Shown in pieces: positions 1 through 8,179 of a stretch of DNA of 64,000 nt. The notes below the pieces were generated by a model. That model was not told where the DNA came from and did not search any database. It saw nothing but the letters and a program-made list of their open reading frames with translations. The stretch is taken from positions 434,001 to 498,000 of the forward strand of contig NZ_RQIT01000002.1 in assembly GCF_003837805.1 (NCBI RefSeq), in the 5' to 3' direction. Each line of letters opens with the position of its first letter. The first letter of the stretch is position 1. The DNA is from Bradyrhizobium sp. RP6 (lineage in GTDB: Bacteria; Pseudomonadota; Alphaproteobacteria; Rhizobiales; Xanthobacteraceae). The translations under genes were made by a program, and so were the position numbers.

Positions 1-522
1 CCTTATCGCATCAAGGTGCCGCTGCTGCTCGGCGGTCCCGGTGCGAGAGAGCTCGAGCCGCTGCTGAACGCGATCGGTTTCGCGGCGAAGGTCGCGAGCG
101 ATGAGCTCGGCGTGTCGTCGGCCGTGAAGATGTGCCGGAGCATCATGATCAAGGGCCTCGAGGCCATGGTCATCGAAAGTTTTACCACCGCGCGCGCTTA
201 CGGCGTCGAGGATGCGGTGCTGGCGTCACTCGTGGAAACCTTTCCCGGCATTGATTGGGAGGAGCAGGGCGCCTACGTCTTCCAGCGTGTGATCGAGCAC
301 GGCCGTCGCCGCGCCGAGGAGGTGCGTGAGGTCGCCGAAACCGTGCGCGAGGCGGGTTTGACGCCATGGTCCGCGCAGGGCACTGCCGAACGACAGGCCT
401 GGGTGGCTGATCTCGCCGATGAAGGGCTGTTCGGCGCCAGGGGCACGAAAGAGTTCGCCCGCAGCGCGGATTGGCGGACCGAGGCGGACCGAATCCTCGC
501 GAAGATCAATCGCACCAAGTAG
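1..522 (+). CDS. NAD(P)-dependent oxidoreductase, C-terminal part (DUF1932), truncated at window edge
   Basis: The reading frame is open from the first base (PYRIKVPLLLGG...) and ends at a TAG at 520-522, so the gene starts outside the window. The visible 173 residues look like the helical C-terminal domain (DUF1932) of 6-phosphogluconate-dehydrogenase-like oxidoreductases. A stretch around bases 100-180 (SSAVKMCRSIMIKGLEAM) fits the helix that in this fold carries the substrate-contacting Lys. The N-terminal Rossmann domain that would bind NAD(P) is not in view. Relatives act as dehydrogenases on hydroxy or keto acids in aromatic and sugar-acid catabolism, which suits the catabolic genes that follow, but the substrate cannot be read from this fragment. 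Confidence 0.75.
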   Translation, partial: PYRIKVPLLLGGPGARELEPLLNAIGFAAKVASDELGVSSAVKMCRSIMIKGLEAMVIESFTTARAYGVEDAVLASLVETFPGIDWEEQGAYVFQRVIEHGRRRAEEVREVAETVREAGLTPWSAQGTAERQAWVADLADEGLFGARGTKEFARSADWRTEADRILAKINRTK

Positions 523-843
523 TCAGCTCAGGACCGCGCCGCTTTCCTGAAAGCTCACGACCTGATCGCGGGCGCGTTCAATCAGGTCGATCAGATTTCT
601 CGATTTGCGGACGAGCTGTTCGGTAGCCGGCTGCGTGCGGAATTCCGCCAGCACGGCGTGAACGCATTTGCTGGCGGCGTCGAGCGTCCAGAGCGTGCGG
701 TTCACGTCGTCCTGCGTCTGGATCGCCAAGATATCGAGACCAGAAAGAACCTGGCCGATGCCGTCGAGCCGCTTCACCGCCGTATCTGCGGGCGCCTGGG
801 CCTGGACGGAATGATAGTCGATGCTACTGAATGCGCTGAACAT
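523..843 (-). CDS. hypothetical protein, 106 aa
   Basis: This is a complete ORF on the minus strand from ATG at 841-843 to a TGA immediately adjoining the stop of the upstream oxidoreductase, so the two genes are convergent and tail to tail. The protein has no signal peptide or membrane segment. It is rich in helix-forming residues, with an alternating pattern in the second half (RKSRNLIDLIERARDQVVSF). I do not recognise a family. Its composition matches the neighbourhood and no better ORF covers the interval, which is the main support that it is real. Confidence 0.5.
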   Translation of the reverse strand: MFSAFSSIDYHSVQAQAPADTAVKRLDGIGQVLSGLDILAIQTQDDVNRTLWTLDAASKCVHAVLAEFRTQPATEQLVRKSRNLIDLIERARDQVVSFQESGAVLS

Positions 844-1138
844 GCCGATATTTCCACACTGAACGGAGATGGTCAGTGCAGATCGTAGTTATTACCGGCG
901 TCGCCGGTCTCGCAACGCGTTTGGCTACGGTCCGGGATTCTACCGATCTCGGGTGGGCTCGAGCCGCGGTAAAGTCGAACTGAAGTAGCTCCACGGCCAG
1001 ACGGGTCTCCCGACGATCTTACCGCTGAAAGGGCGTCGACCTTGTCAGCGGACGGAACGCTCCTCCGGCGTCGCGACGGATGCGGAACGTCCCGCGTGCG
1101 GCGTCACGCGATGTCCGGGATATCGAGCGGAACCGCTC
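844..1138. other. intergenic region, nothing recognised
   Basis: About 295 bases lie between the divergent promoter side of the 106-aa hypothetical gene and the 3' end of the minus-strand amidohydrolase. I see no convincing gene, RNA or repeat here. Short ORFs on the plus strand lack homology-like features and a ribosome binding site. Confidence 0.4.
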
Positions 1139-2389
1139 TCAGTTCTTGGGATTGAACAGGGTGGGCCGCTGCCGCGCAAATGTCTTTCGGCCGGCCTTGA
1201 AGCCCATCAGGACGTCGGGTAGCTCGGCGACAGCGAAGCGGCTGTCTCGTGTATCGAGCACGATGAGGTCGGCGGGATTGCCGATCTTGATGCCGTAATC
1301 ACCAAGGTTCATCAGCCGGGCCGGCAGTTCGGTCACGAGATCGAGGCAGGTGTCGAAATCGCTCACCGAAGCGTGTGCGACATTGGCATAGAGATTTGCC
1401 ATGCGCAGCAGCGAGGCGTCGCCGAACGGCGTGAAAGGATTGAGCACGTTGTTGGTCGCGACCGAGCACAGGACGCCGTCGCCCGCAAGCTTGTGGGCGA
1501 GCGTCAGCCCGCGTGGCGCGTTGTGGGTGGCCTCGCGCCCCATCAGATAAAGATCGGTCGCGGGTAGCACGGTGACCGCAACGCCGGCCCTCGCCAGTTG
1601 CGCGGTGGCAACCTTCATGCGTTCCGGCGGCAGTGCGGAGAGTTTTGTCGCATGGCCGATCGCGACACGTCCCTGATAGTTGCGCCGCTCGGCCTGCCGG
1701 CAGACCTGATCGAGATGCCACCAGGAGGGATCGAGGTCGAAATCGAGATGGAGATCGACGTCGACGTCGAATTCCTGCGCGAGATCGAAGATGCGCTCGA
1801 GATGCGCATTCGGGTCGGTGTCCATGTAGGGACAGCCGCCGATGGCCTCCCCGCCATTGCGCAACGCCTGGATCAGCAGTTCCTCGGCTCCGGGATCGTT
1901 GGTCAGGCCCTCCTGCGGGAAAACGCAGAGTTCGAGGTCGATCGCCCAGGCATAGTCGCGCTTCAGCGACTTGAGCGCCTCGAAGCCGCGCAAGCCGATG
2001 CGCGGATCGATCTCGACATGGGTGCGCATCCGCATCGTGCCGTACGCGATGGCGCGTTCGAGCACGCTTGCGCCGCGCGCGTAGACGTCCTCGACCGTGA
2101 AATCCTTCTTCATCCCGGCGACGGCGCGGATTGCCTCCGAGACGCTGCCGTGATCGTGCCTGCAGCGGCCGAGCAGGCAAGCCTTGTCGAGATGGATGTG
2201 GGTGTCGACGAAGCCGGGCAGGGCGAGGCGGCCGCCGACCTCGACGGCCTCGCAGGAAACCCCTTCGCAGGTCAGCTTTGGCGCGATCGCGGCGATGCGG
2301 CCGCCTTTCACGCCGATATCGACGGGTGCGGCGGATGAGCGCAACAGCGCGTTGCGGAAGATCAGGTCGAAGGCGGTCTCAGTGGTCAT
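1139..2389 (-). CDS. cytosine-deaminase-like metal-dependent amidohydrolase
   Basis: The 416-residue protein belongs to the amidohydrolase superfamily, closest in layout to CodA, AtzC and TrzC, which deaminate or hydrolyse N-heterocycles. The first metal motif HIHLDK is at residues 64-69 after the beta-sandwich leader. A conserved His lies in MRTHVEID (about 124), a third His region is DLHLDFDLD near 215, and an IGHATKLSAL segment follows. At the position where CodA has HDD and AtzC-like enzymes have SDN, this protein reads ATNN, so the usual metal or catalytic Asp appears to be Asn. It shares a promoter gap with the divergent NTF2-like gene, and that gap holds a candidate GntR operator. The substrate is unknown; a ring nitrogen compound taken up by the nearby ABC transporter is an inference. 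Confidence 0.8.
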   Translation of the reverse strand: MTTETAFDLIFRNALLRSSAAPVDIGVKGGRIAAIAPKLTCEGVSCEAVEVGGRLALPGFVDTHIHLDKACLLGRCRHDHGSVSEAIRAVAGMKKDFTVEDVYARGASVLERAIAYGTMRMRTHVEIDPRIGLRGFEALKSLKRDYAWAIDLELCVFPQEGLTNDPGAEELLIQALRNGGEAIGGCPYMDTDPNAHLERIFDLAQEFDVDVDLHLDFDLDPSWWHLDQVCRQAERRNYQGRVAIGHATKLSALPPERMKVATAQLARAGVAVTVLPATDLYLMGREATHNAPRGLTLAHKLAGDGVLCSVATNNVLNPFTPFGDASLLRMANLYANVAHASVSDFDTCLDLVTELPARLMNLGDYGIKIGNPADLIVLDTRDSRFAVAELPDVLMGFKAGRKTFARQRPTLFNPKN

Positions 2390-2481
2390 GGTGTCGGATT
2401 CAGCGTTGGCAACCTAGCGGAAGCTGGAGAAACAGGCAGCTCCAGATTGTGTGCAGTTGTGGGCTCGATTGTTCAAAAAAT

Positions 2482-2495
2482 GTGCATGCACTTTG
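2482..2495. promoter_or_regulatory. candidate GntR operator, copy 1
   Basis: GTGCATGCACTTTG contains the perfect palindrome GTGCATGCAC. The core TGCATGCA plus (C/G)TTTG recurs twice more around the gntR and ABC transporter promoters. This copy lies 43 bases before the NTF2-like start and 93 bases before the amidohydrolase start, so it could control both divergent genes. Confidence 0.55.
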
Positions 2496-2537
2496 CGTCC
2501 TCGATCGTAAGATATCTCCTACCTGGAGAACCCCGCT

Positions 2538-2954
2538 ATGTCCGCCCCCGCAGAAGCTGCACGCCCGATGACCGACGCCGAGATCGTCGGAGCCTATCTC
2601 ACGGCGTCGATGATCCCCGATCCCGATGCCGCGGCGGCCTATATGAAGCCGGGCACGGTGATCACGTTTACCGGTGGGCGCGCGTTCGATCATCCGCGCG
2701 GGCCGACCGGCTTCAACGCGAAACGTTATCGCTGGGTCAAGAAGAAGATGGATCGGTTCGATGTCTGCCCCGGTGCGGACGAGACCGTCGTCTACAGCGT
2801 CGGCACGCTCTACGGCGAGTGGATGGACGGCACGCCATTCGAGGGCAATCGCTATGTCGATCGCTTCGTGGTGAAGGGCGGCCAGATCGTAAAGATGGAC
2901 GTGTGGAACGACAGCGCCGAGCGGATCCTCGTTCAGCGCGGCATCGAGGCTTAG
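2538..2954 (+). CDS. NTF2-like (SnoaL-type) protein
   Basis: A 138-residue soluble protein with the order of elements of the NTF2/SnoaL cone fold: an N-terminal helix (MTDAEIVGAYLTASM), a short second helix, then strands ending with a typical pattern (NRYVDRFVVKGGQIVKMDVWNDSAERIL). Members of this fold act as small isomerases, dehydratases or ligand-binding partners of catabolic enzymes. The catalytic residue cannot be assigned by eye. The start ATG follows CTACCTGGAG, a good Shine-Dalgarno. Its TAG stop interleaves with the TAA stop of the convergent gntR gene (2951-2954), and its promoter is shared with the amidohydrolase, which points to a common pathway. Confidence 0.75.
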   Translation: MSAPAEAARPMTDAEIVGAYLTASMIPDPDAAAAYMKPGTVITFTGGRAFDHPRGPTGFNAKRYRWVKKKMDRFDVCPGADETVVYSVGTLYGEWMDGTPFEGNRYVDRFVVKGGQIVKMDVWNDSAERILVQRGIEA

Positions 2955-3709
2955 CCCCTCCGCGCGATTTTCGGCAGCTTGACGACGCGATCGCTCGTCA
3001 CCTCGTCGGCATAGGGCGCGAGAATATCGAGCAGATCGCGGCCGCGCTGGGGAGTCGGGGCCACCAGCGCGCGGTTGGCCACGGAATCAAGGTGATGGTG
3101 CATCAGCTCCATCACCTTGGCCTCGTCGCCCTTGGCGAGCGCGGAGATGATGGCGCGGTGCTCGTTGATGGCACATTCGCTGGAATGCGGCCGGCTGTAG
3201 AGCGACAGCGTCAGGCAGCAGCGATAGGCGACCTCGCTGACATAGCGCACCAGGATCGGACTGTTCGTCATGTGGGCGAGCAGGATGTGAAATTCGGTAG
3301 CGAGCCGGATCGAGACCGCATCCGTGCCGCCGCGCGCCCGATCCTCGGCGTCGACATGTGCGTTCAGCTCGGCGATCTGCGCCCTGGTCAGCCTGCCCGC
3401 GAGCTGGCGCACGACGAGCCGCTCGAGCTCGATGCGGATGTCGAAGGCATCGCGCGCCTCCTGCCAGCTCGGCGTCGCCACCACCGCGATCCGGTTGCGG
3501 CGGAGCTCGACCAGGCCCTCTGCGGCGAGCTGGCCCAGCGCATGGCGGGCAATGGTGCGGCTGACGCCGAAGCGTTCGCCGAGCGCGTCCTCGGGCAGTT
3601 TTGCGCCGGGCTCCAGCGCCTGCTCGATGATCGCGCGCCTGAGTGCGCGGCAGATCACGCTGACCTTGTCCGACGATTCAGAAGTCTTGCTGCTCGCGCG
3701 CGCCGCCAT
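2951..3709 (-). CDS. GntR family transcriptional regulator (FCD-type C-terminal domain)
   Basis: The 252-residue protein has an N-terminal winged helix (about residues 15-82). The pattern LPEDALGERFGVSRTIARHALGQLAAEGLV is the GntR recognition helix region. An all-helical C-terminal ligand domain of the FadR/VanR (FCD) type follows, with the typical His-containing end (EHRAIISALAKGDEAKVMELMHHHL). Such regulators usually bind a pathway metabolite that releases them from palindromic operators. Two candidate operators with the core TGCATGCA lie in its own upstream gap (3777 and 3881) and one lies at 2482. It sits between the amidohydrolase/NTF2 pair and the transporter operon, so it is probably their local regulator. 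Confidence 0.85.
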   Translation of the reverse strand: MAARASSKTSESSDKVSVICRALRRAIIEQALEPGAKLPEDALGERFGVSRTIARHALGQLAAEGLVELRRNRIAVVATPSWQEARDAFDIRIELERLVVRQLAGRLTRAQIAELNAHVDAEDRARGGTDAVSIRLATEFHILLAHMTNSPILVRYVSEVAYRCCLTLSLYSRPHSSECAINEHRAIISALAKGDEAKVMELMHHHLDSVANRALVAPTPQRGRDLLDILAPYADEVTSDRVVKLPKIARRG

Positions 3710-3776
3710 CGGCGAATCCTTGGGATGGGTCTGAGCCTCTGTTTAGCACAGTCCCGCTGCGATCCGGCGCTCCAAT

Positions 3777-3789
3777 TGCATGCAGTTTG
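3777..3789. promoter_or_regulatory. candidate GntR operator, copy 2
   Basis: TGCATGCAGTTTG lies 68 bases upstream of the gntR start codon and matches the other two copies at 12 of 13 positions. It fits autoregulation of gntR and joint control of the divergent transporter operon. Confidence 0.5.
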
Positions 3790-3880
3790 ATGTCCGGATT
3801 GCCTAAATCGACTCCGGCCGTTCGCCGGGGGCATTTGGCAAATCATTGATTTTGCGATAACCGCTGGCTGGCACCCAGCT

Positions 3881-3893
3881 TGCATGCACTTTG
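3881..3893. promoter_or_regulatory. candidate GntR operator, copy 3
   Basis: TGCATGCACTTTG is identical over 13 bases to the copy at 2483-2495. It ends only six bases before the ATG at 3900, so a bound repressor would cover the ribosome binding region of the transporter operon or act as a roadblock just downstream of the transcription start. A further partial repeat, GCGCATGCAA, overlaps the start codons at 3902-3911. Confidence 0.5.
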
Positions 3894-3899
3894 GCTGTG

Positions 3900-4763
3900 A
3901 TGCGCATGCAACCCAACGCCCAATTTGACGGCCAGCCCGTTCCCGAAGGCGCCACCGCCACGGCCATCGAGCTGTCCGAGGCTTCCGTGACCTTCGGGCG
4001 CGGCGACCGCGCCGTGCCCGCCCTGTCGAAGACCACCCTGAAGATCGCCGACGGCGAGTTTGTCGCACTGGTCGGCCCGTCAGGATGCGGCAAATCGACC
4101 ATTCTACGTCTCGTCAGCGGCCTCGTGCAGCCGACCAGCGGCGTCGTCATCGTGGGTGGCCGCGAAGTCGCGGCGCGCGCGATGCGGGTCGGCATGGCCT
4201 TCCAGAATCCGACCATGCTGCCGTGGATGACCATCGAGCGGAACATCATGCTGCCGCTGAAGATCGTAGAGCCGTTCCGCTCGAATTTTCGGAAGCTGCG
4301 CAAAACCGAATTCCGTGACAAGGCCAACGCGCTGCTGGAGCAGGTCGGCCTCAACGGCTTCGGCAACCGTTATCCCTGGCAGCTCTCCGGCGGCATGCTC
4401 CAGCGCGCCAATCTCTGCCGCGCCCTGATCCACGAACCGCGCATGCTGCTGCTGGATGAGCCGTTCGGCGCGCTCGACCAGTTCACCCGCGAAGAGCTGT
4501 GGGCGATCCTCCAGAACCTCTGGATGACGCACAAGCCGACGGTGCTGCTGGTGACGCACGATCTACGCGAGGCTGGCTTCCTTGCCAGCCGCATCTGTGT
4601 GATGAGCGCGCGCCCTGGCCGCATCCTCGACGACAGCCGCGTCGGGTTTGCGCGCCCGCGCACCGTCGCCATGACGTTCGAGCCGGAATTCGTCGCGCTG
4701 AACCAGAAGCTGCGGACCTTCATCGAGGATGCGCGCAGCGCGGCTGAGCAGGAGGCAGGCTGA
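3900..4763 (+). CDS. ABC transporter ATP-binding protein, NitT/TauT family
   Basis: The 287-residue ATPase has a Walker A motif GPSGCGKST, a Q-loop region (AFQNPTMLPWMTIERN), the signature LSGGMLQR and a Walker B LLLDEPFGALD followed by an H-loop (LLVTHDLREA). The PWMT after the Q-loop is characteristic of SsuB/TauB/NrtD-type importers. ATG at 3900 and ATG at 3906 are both possible starts; the frame extends to a TTG at 3891 that lies within the candidate operator. The stop overlaps the permease start (TGATG at 4761-4765), so the genes are translationally coupled. With the permease and binding protein it forms a complete importer, probably for a small heterocyclic compound. Confidence 0.9.
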   Translation: MRMQPNAQFDGQPVPEGATATAIELSEASVTFGRGDRAVPALSKTTLKIADGEFVALVGPSGCGKSTILRLVSGLVQPTSGVVIVGGREVAARAMRVGMAFQNPTMLPWMTIERNIMLPLKIVEPFRSNFRKLRKTEFRDKANALLEQVGLNGFGNRYPWQLSGGMLQRANLCRALIHEPRMLLLDEPFGALDQFTREELWAILQNLWMTHKPTVLLVTHDLREAGFLASRICVMSARPGRILDDSRVGFARPRTVAMTFEPEFVALNQKLRTFIEDARSAAEQEAG

Positions 4764-5527
4764 TGTTCGGGATCGATGTCAGGCAGAAGGCGTGGTCGGC
4801 GGGGCTGATCGTGTTGTTCTTCGTCGCCTGGGAGCTGTTCTGCCTGATGACGGGCATGTCGGATCTCGTGCTGCCCCGACCCTCGCAGGTGTTCTTGACG
4901 TTGTTCCAGCGCTTCCCGGTGCTGTGGCCGCACATCGTGCAGACGCTGGCCACCACCATGTTCGGCTTCGTCCTCGGCGTCGCGCTCGGCGCGATCATCG
5001 GCGTATCGAAGACGGCCTATGACACCTGCTATCCGCTTTTGATCGGCTTCTCTTCGATCCCCAAGGTCGCGGTGGTGCCGATCTTCGTGCTGTGGTTCGG
5101 CTCCGGCACGGTGCCGGCGGTGCTGACCGCACTGTCGATCTGCTTCTTCCCGATCGTCGTGAATATCGCCACGGGCCTTGCGACCACCGAGCCCGAGCTC
5201 GAGGACGTGCTGAAGGCGCTCGGCGCCAGCAAGCTCGACATCCTCTGGAACGTCGGCCTGCCCAGGACCATGCCCTTCTTCTTCGCTTCGCTGAAGGTCG
5301 CGATCTCATACGCTTTCGTCGGCGCGGTGCTGTCGGAGACGGTCGCCTCCAACCGCGGCATCGGCAACGTCATGATGACCGCGTCCTCCAATTTCAACGT
5401 GCCGCTGGTCTTTGCCGGCCTGTTCGTGCTCGCCGGGCTCGGCGTCGCACTCTACGTCGTATTCTCGTTGATCGAGGGGCGGGTTACCGGCTGGGCGACG
5501 CGCAAGAACGACGTGATCGCAACCTGA
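4763..5527 (+). CDS. ABC transporter permease, NitT/TauT family
   Basis: A 254-residue membrane protein of the BPD_transp_1 (SsuC/TauC) family with about six hydrophobic segments. The EAA loop is visible as LEDVLKALGASKLDILWNVGLPRTMPF (around residues 153-180), which docks on the ATPase. The start codon overlaps the stop of the ATPase gene. The next gene, the periplasmic binding protein, follows after 39 bases with an AGGAGG ribosome site. It works as an inner-membrane homodimer with the upstream ATPase. Confidence 0.9.
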   Translation: MFGIDVRQKAWSAGLIVLFFVAWELFCLMTGMSDLVLPRPSQVFLTLFQRFPVLWPHIVQTLATTMFGFVLGVALGAIIGVSKTAYDTCYPLLIGFSSIPKVAVVPIFVLWFGSGTVPAVLTALSICFFPIVVNIATGLATTEPELEDVLKALGASKLDILWNVGLPRTMPFFFASLKVAISYAFVGAVLSETVASNRGIGNVMMTASSNFNVPLVFAGLFVLAGLGVALYVVFSLIEGRVTGWATRKNDVIAT

Positions 5528-5566
5528 ATTCCTGAACCGTCACGCAACGAAGCTGAGGAGGTCTCG

Positions 5567-6592
5567 ATGTTGAGGAAATTAAGTGCGGCGCTGGTGGGGT
5601 TGGCGCTGTCCGCAGGAGCCGCCATGGCGGAAGAAACTACGATCAAGTTCACGCTGGGCTGGAAGACCCAGGGCAGCGACGCTGCGTTCTTCTATGCCAA
5701 GGACAACGGCCTCTTCAAGGAGGAGGGCCTCAACGTCATCATCGACCAGGGCGAGGGCTCCGGCGCCACCGTCACGCGTGTGATGTCCGGCGCCTATGAC
5801 GCCGGCTTCGGCGACGTCAACGCCATCATCCAGAACGCCTCGAGCAAGCCGCAGGAGGCGCCCGTCATGGTCTACATGATGTGGAACCAGCCGCCGTTCG
5901 CGATCGTCGCCAAGAAGACCAGCGGCATCAACACCATCAAGGATTTCGAAGGCCATACGCTCGGCGGCGCGCAGGGCACGCCGACGACGCGCCTGTTGCC
6001 GGTGTTCACCCGCAAGAACGGGCTCGACGGTGAGAAGATCAAGATCTCCAACATGGCGCCGAACTTGCAGGAACCCATGCTGATCAAGGGGGATATCGAT
6101 GCAGCGCTCGTCTTCAACATCACCAGCTATTTCAACCTGGTGCTCAACCGCCAGGATCCGGACAAGGACTTCAAATGGTTCTCGTTCGGCGAATATGGCC
6201 TCGATCTCTATTCCAACGGCGTGATGGTCTCCCGGAAGCTGATCGCCTCGACCCCGAAGGCGGTCGCGGGCCTGGTGCGCGCCATCAACAAGGGCGCGAT
6301 CGCGGTCGCCAAGGACCAGAATGCCGGCATGAAGGCGGCGATGAACTACGACAATCTCATCAACGCCGATGTCGAGAAGCGCCGGCTGCAATATTCCTTC
6401 GAGAAGCTGATCGTCTCGCCGGAGATGAAGGAGATCGGCATCGGCGATATCAAGGACGACCGCATGACGCGCGCCATCGGCATCGTGGTCGAGGGCTATC
6501 AGCTCGCCCGTGCGCCGACGCCCGCAGAGGTGTTCTCGCGCGAATTCCTGCCGCCGCGCGCTGAGCGGGAGCTGGTGTATACTGCCAACTGA
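5567..6592 (+). CDS. ABC transporter substrate-binding protein, NMT1/THI5-like
   Basis: The 341-residue protein has a clear Sec signal peptide (MLRKLSAALVGLALSAGAAMA) and then a typical NMT1/SsuA-like start (TTIKFTLGWKTQGSDAAFFYAKDNGLF). The fold's ligand loops appear as DQGEGSGATVTRVMSGAYDAGFGDVNAII and GGAQGTPTTRL. NMT1/THI5-like proteins bind pyrimidines, sulfonates, nitrate and other small ligands; which of these applies is not evident. Its place between the permease and an amidohydrolase suggests the imported ligand is hydrolysed by the neighbour. A GAGGAGG ribosome site precedes the ATG. Confidence 0.88.
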   Translation: MLRKLSAALVGLALSAGAAMAEETTIKFTLGWKTQGSDAAFFYAKDNGLFKEEGLNVIIDQGEGSGATVTRVMSGAYDAGFGDVNAIIQNASSKPQEAPVMVYMMWNQPPFAIVAKKTSGINTIKDFEGHTLGGAQGTPTTRLLPVFTRKNGLDGEKIKISNMAPNLQEPMLIKGDIDAALVFNITSYFNLVLNRQDPDKDFKWFSFGEYGLDLYSNGVMVSRKLIASTPKAVAGLVRAINKGAIAVAKDQNAGMKAAMNYDNLINADVEKRRLQYSFEKLIVSPEMKEIGIGDIKDDRMTRAIGIVVEGYQLARAPTPAEVFSREFLPPRAERELVYTAN

Positions 6593-6606
6593 TTTTGGAA
6601 GGCGTC

Positions 6607-8040
6607 ATGGCCACGGAGATTTCGGCGAGCTGCCTGTTTCGTGGCCCTGACGTCGGTGTCAGCGACAATGTCGTGCTGCGGCACGATGGCGGCGTCATCA
6701 CCGAAATCGCGGAAGGAGCGGGGCCTGGACCTCGCTCCTTCGTCATCCCGGCCTTCGTCAACGCCCATGACCACGCCCGTGCCACCGCATCGTCCTTCGG
6801 CGCGGTCGGCATGCCCCTGGAAAGCTGGATCCTGCGCACCGCGCTGGGCACGCCAGTTGATCCCTATCTGACCGCGGCCTCTGCGTTGGCGCGTTCCGCC
6901 AGGGCCGGCTGCGCGGCCATGATGGTGCACTACACGCGTCCGAGCGGGACGATGCCCCTGGTCGACGAGGCGAAAGCCGTCGCGAAGGCTGCGTCGGACG
7001 TCGGCATCCGCATCGCCTTTGCGATGGCCGTGCGCGACCAGAATCCGATCGTCTATGGCGATGCCGAGCCGGTGCTCTCGGGTCTCTCCGGCGATGATCG
7101 CAAGACCGTCGAGGAGCTGTTCGTCCGCGCGCCGATGCCGCCAAAGACGTATATTGAACTCACGGACGCCATTGCCGCGGCCATCGCCGGTCCGATGGTG
7201 GACGTGCAGCTCGGGCCTGCCGGCGTGCAATGGTGCTCGAAGCCGCTGCTGGAAGCGGTGGCGGAGAGTTCGGCGCGGACCGGCCGCCGGATCCACATGC
7301 ATCTGCTGGAGACCGTGTACCAGCGGGCCTGGGCCGATCGGAATTTTCCGGACATGGTGCCCTGGCTGCGCGACGTTGGCTTCCTCTCCGAGCGGCTGAC
7401 GCTGGCGCATTGCATCCACGCCCGCCCGGACGAGCTGGAGATGATCGCGGCCTCCGGCGCGCGCATCGTCACCAATTTCAGCTCGAACATGCATCTGCGC
7501 TCGGGCCTCGCGCCGATCGCCGCCGCGCACAAATGCGGCTGCGCCATCGCTGTCGGTGTCGACGGGCTGGCGCTCGACGAGGACGACGACATCCTGCGCG
7601 AGATGCGGCTGGTGCAGATGGCCCATGGCGGCCTCGGCTTCAAGCAGACGTGGACGCCGGCCGAGATGTTTTCGCTGGCCATCCGCAATGGGCGCCGCGC
7701 CACTGGCGCGCCCGGGAGCGGCGAGCTCTTTACCGGAAGCCCCGCCGACTACGTCGTGATCGATCTCGACCGGCTCGACCGCGACCGGATCATGCCGGTC
7801 GACCCTATGGCGCTGCTGTTCGCGCGCGGCAATGCGTCCCTGGTGAAGGAGGTCGTCGTCGCCGGCAGAACGATCGTGAGGGACGGGGTCTGTTCCGGCG
7901 TTGATCTGCCGGCCATCGAGCAGGAGTTGCGGGCGCTGTATGGGACCGGCGCGGGCAAGCTCGCGAACTTCAAGCGGATGTGGCCAGCCCTGTCGGAGCG
8001 CTTGAAGGGCTGGTTCGAACAGCAGCTGACGTGTCAGTGA
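6607..8040 (+). CDS. metal-dependent amidohydrolase (deaminase-like)
   Basis: Second amidohydrolase of the cluster, 477 residues from the ATG at 6607, which has GGAAGG eight bases upstream; an in-frame TTG at 6595 is less likely. Metal-site motifs are NAHDHARA near residue 55, HMHLLET near 233, LAHCIHA near 266 and GVDGLALDED near 317. The last of these carries the catalytic Asp. The spacing fits the chlorohydrolase, guanine and cytosine deaminase branch. It follows the transporter genes after 14 bases, so it is probably cotranscribed with them. The pair of amidohydrolases suggests two successive deamination or ring-opening steps; the compound is unknown. Confidence 0.82.
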   Translation: MATEISASCLFRGPDVGVSDNVVLRHDGGVITEIAEGAGPGPRSFVIPAFVNAHDHARATASSFGAVGMPLESWILRTALGTPVDPYLTAASALARSARAGCAAMMVHYTRPSGTMPLVDEAKAVAKAASDVGIRIAFAMAVRDQNPIVYGDAEPVLSGLSGDDRKTVEELFVRAPMPPKTYIELTDAIAAAIAGPMVDVQLGPAGVQWCSKPLLEAVAESSARTGRRIHMHLLETVYQRAWADRNFPDMVPWLRDVGFLSERLTLAHCIHARPDELEMIAASGARIVTNFSSNMHLRSGLAPIAAAHKCGCAIAVGVDGLALDEDDDILREMRLVQMAHGGLGFKQTWTPAEMFSLAIRNGRRATGAPGSGELFTGSPADYVVIDLDRLDRDRIMPVDPMALLFARGNASLVKEVVVAGRTIVRDGVCSGVDLPAIEQELRALYGTGAGKLANFKRMWPALSERLKGWFEQQLTCQ

Positions 8041-8179
8041 AGCGCCTTTCGTTCGGGCAGTATCGAATAGCGCGATGGCTGGTAGTCGCTGCCCCGGCTG
8101 GCGGACGCCGCATGTGTCGGCTATCACCTCCGCGATCTCTCGTCTCGACCCCGGTCGACGACCCATCTAGGAGCAGCCG

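Noticed and set aside
2447..3790. Plus-strand frame of 447 codons antisense to gntR
   Set aside because: It overlaps the recognisable NTF2-like and GntR genes and its translation is Arg-rich shadow sequence of GC-rich DNA.
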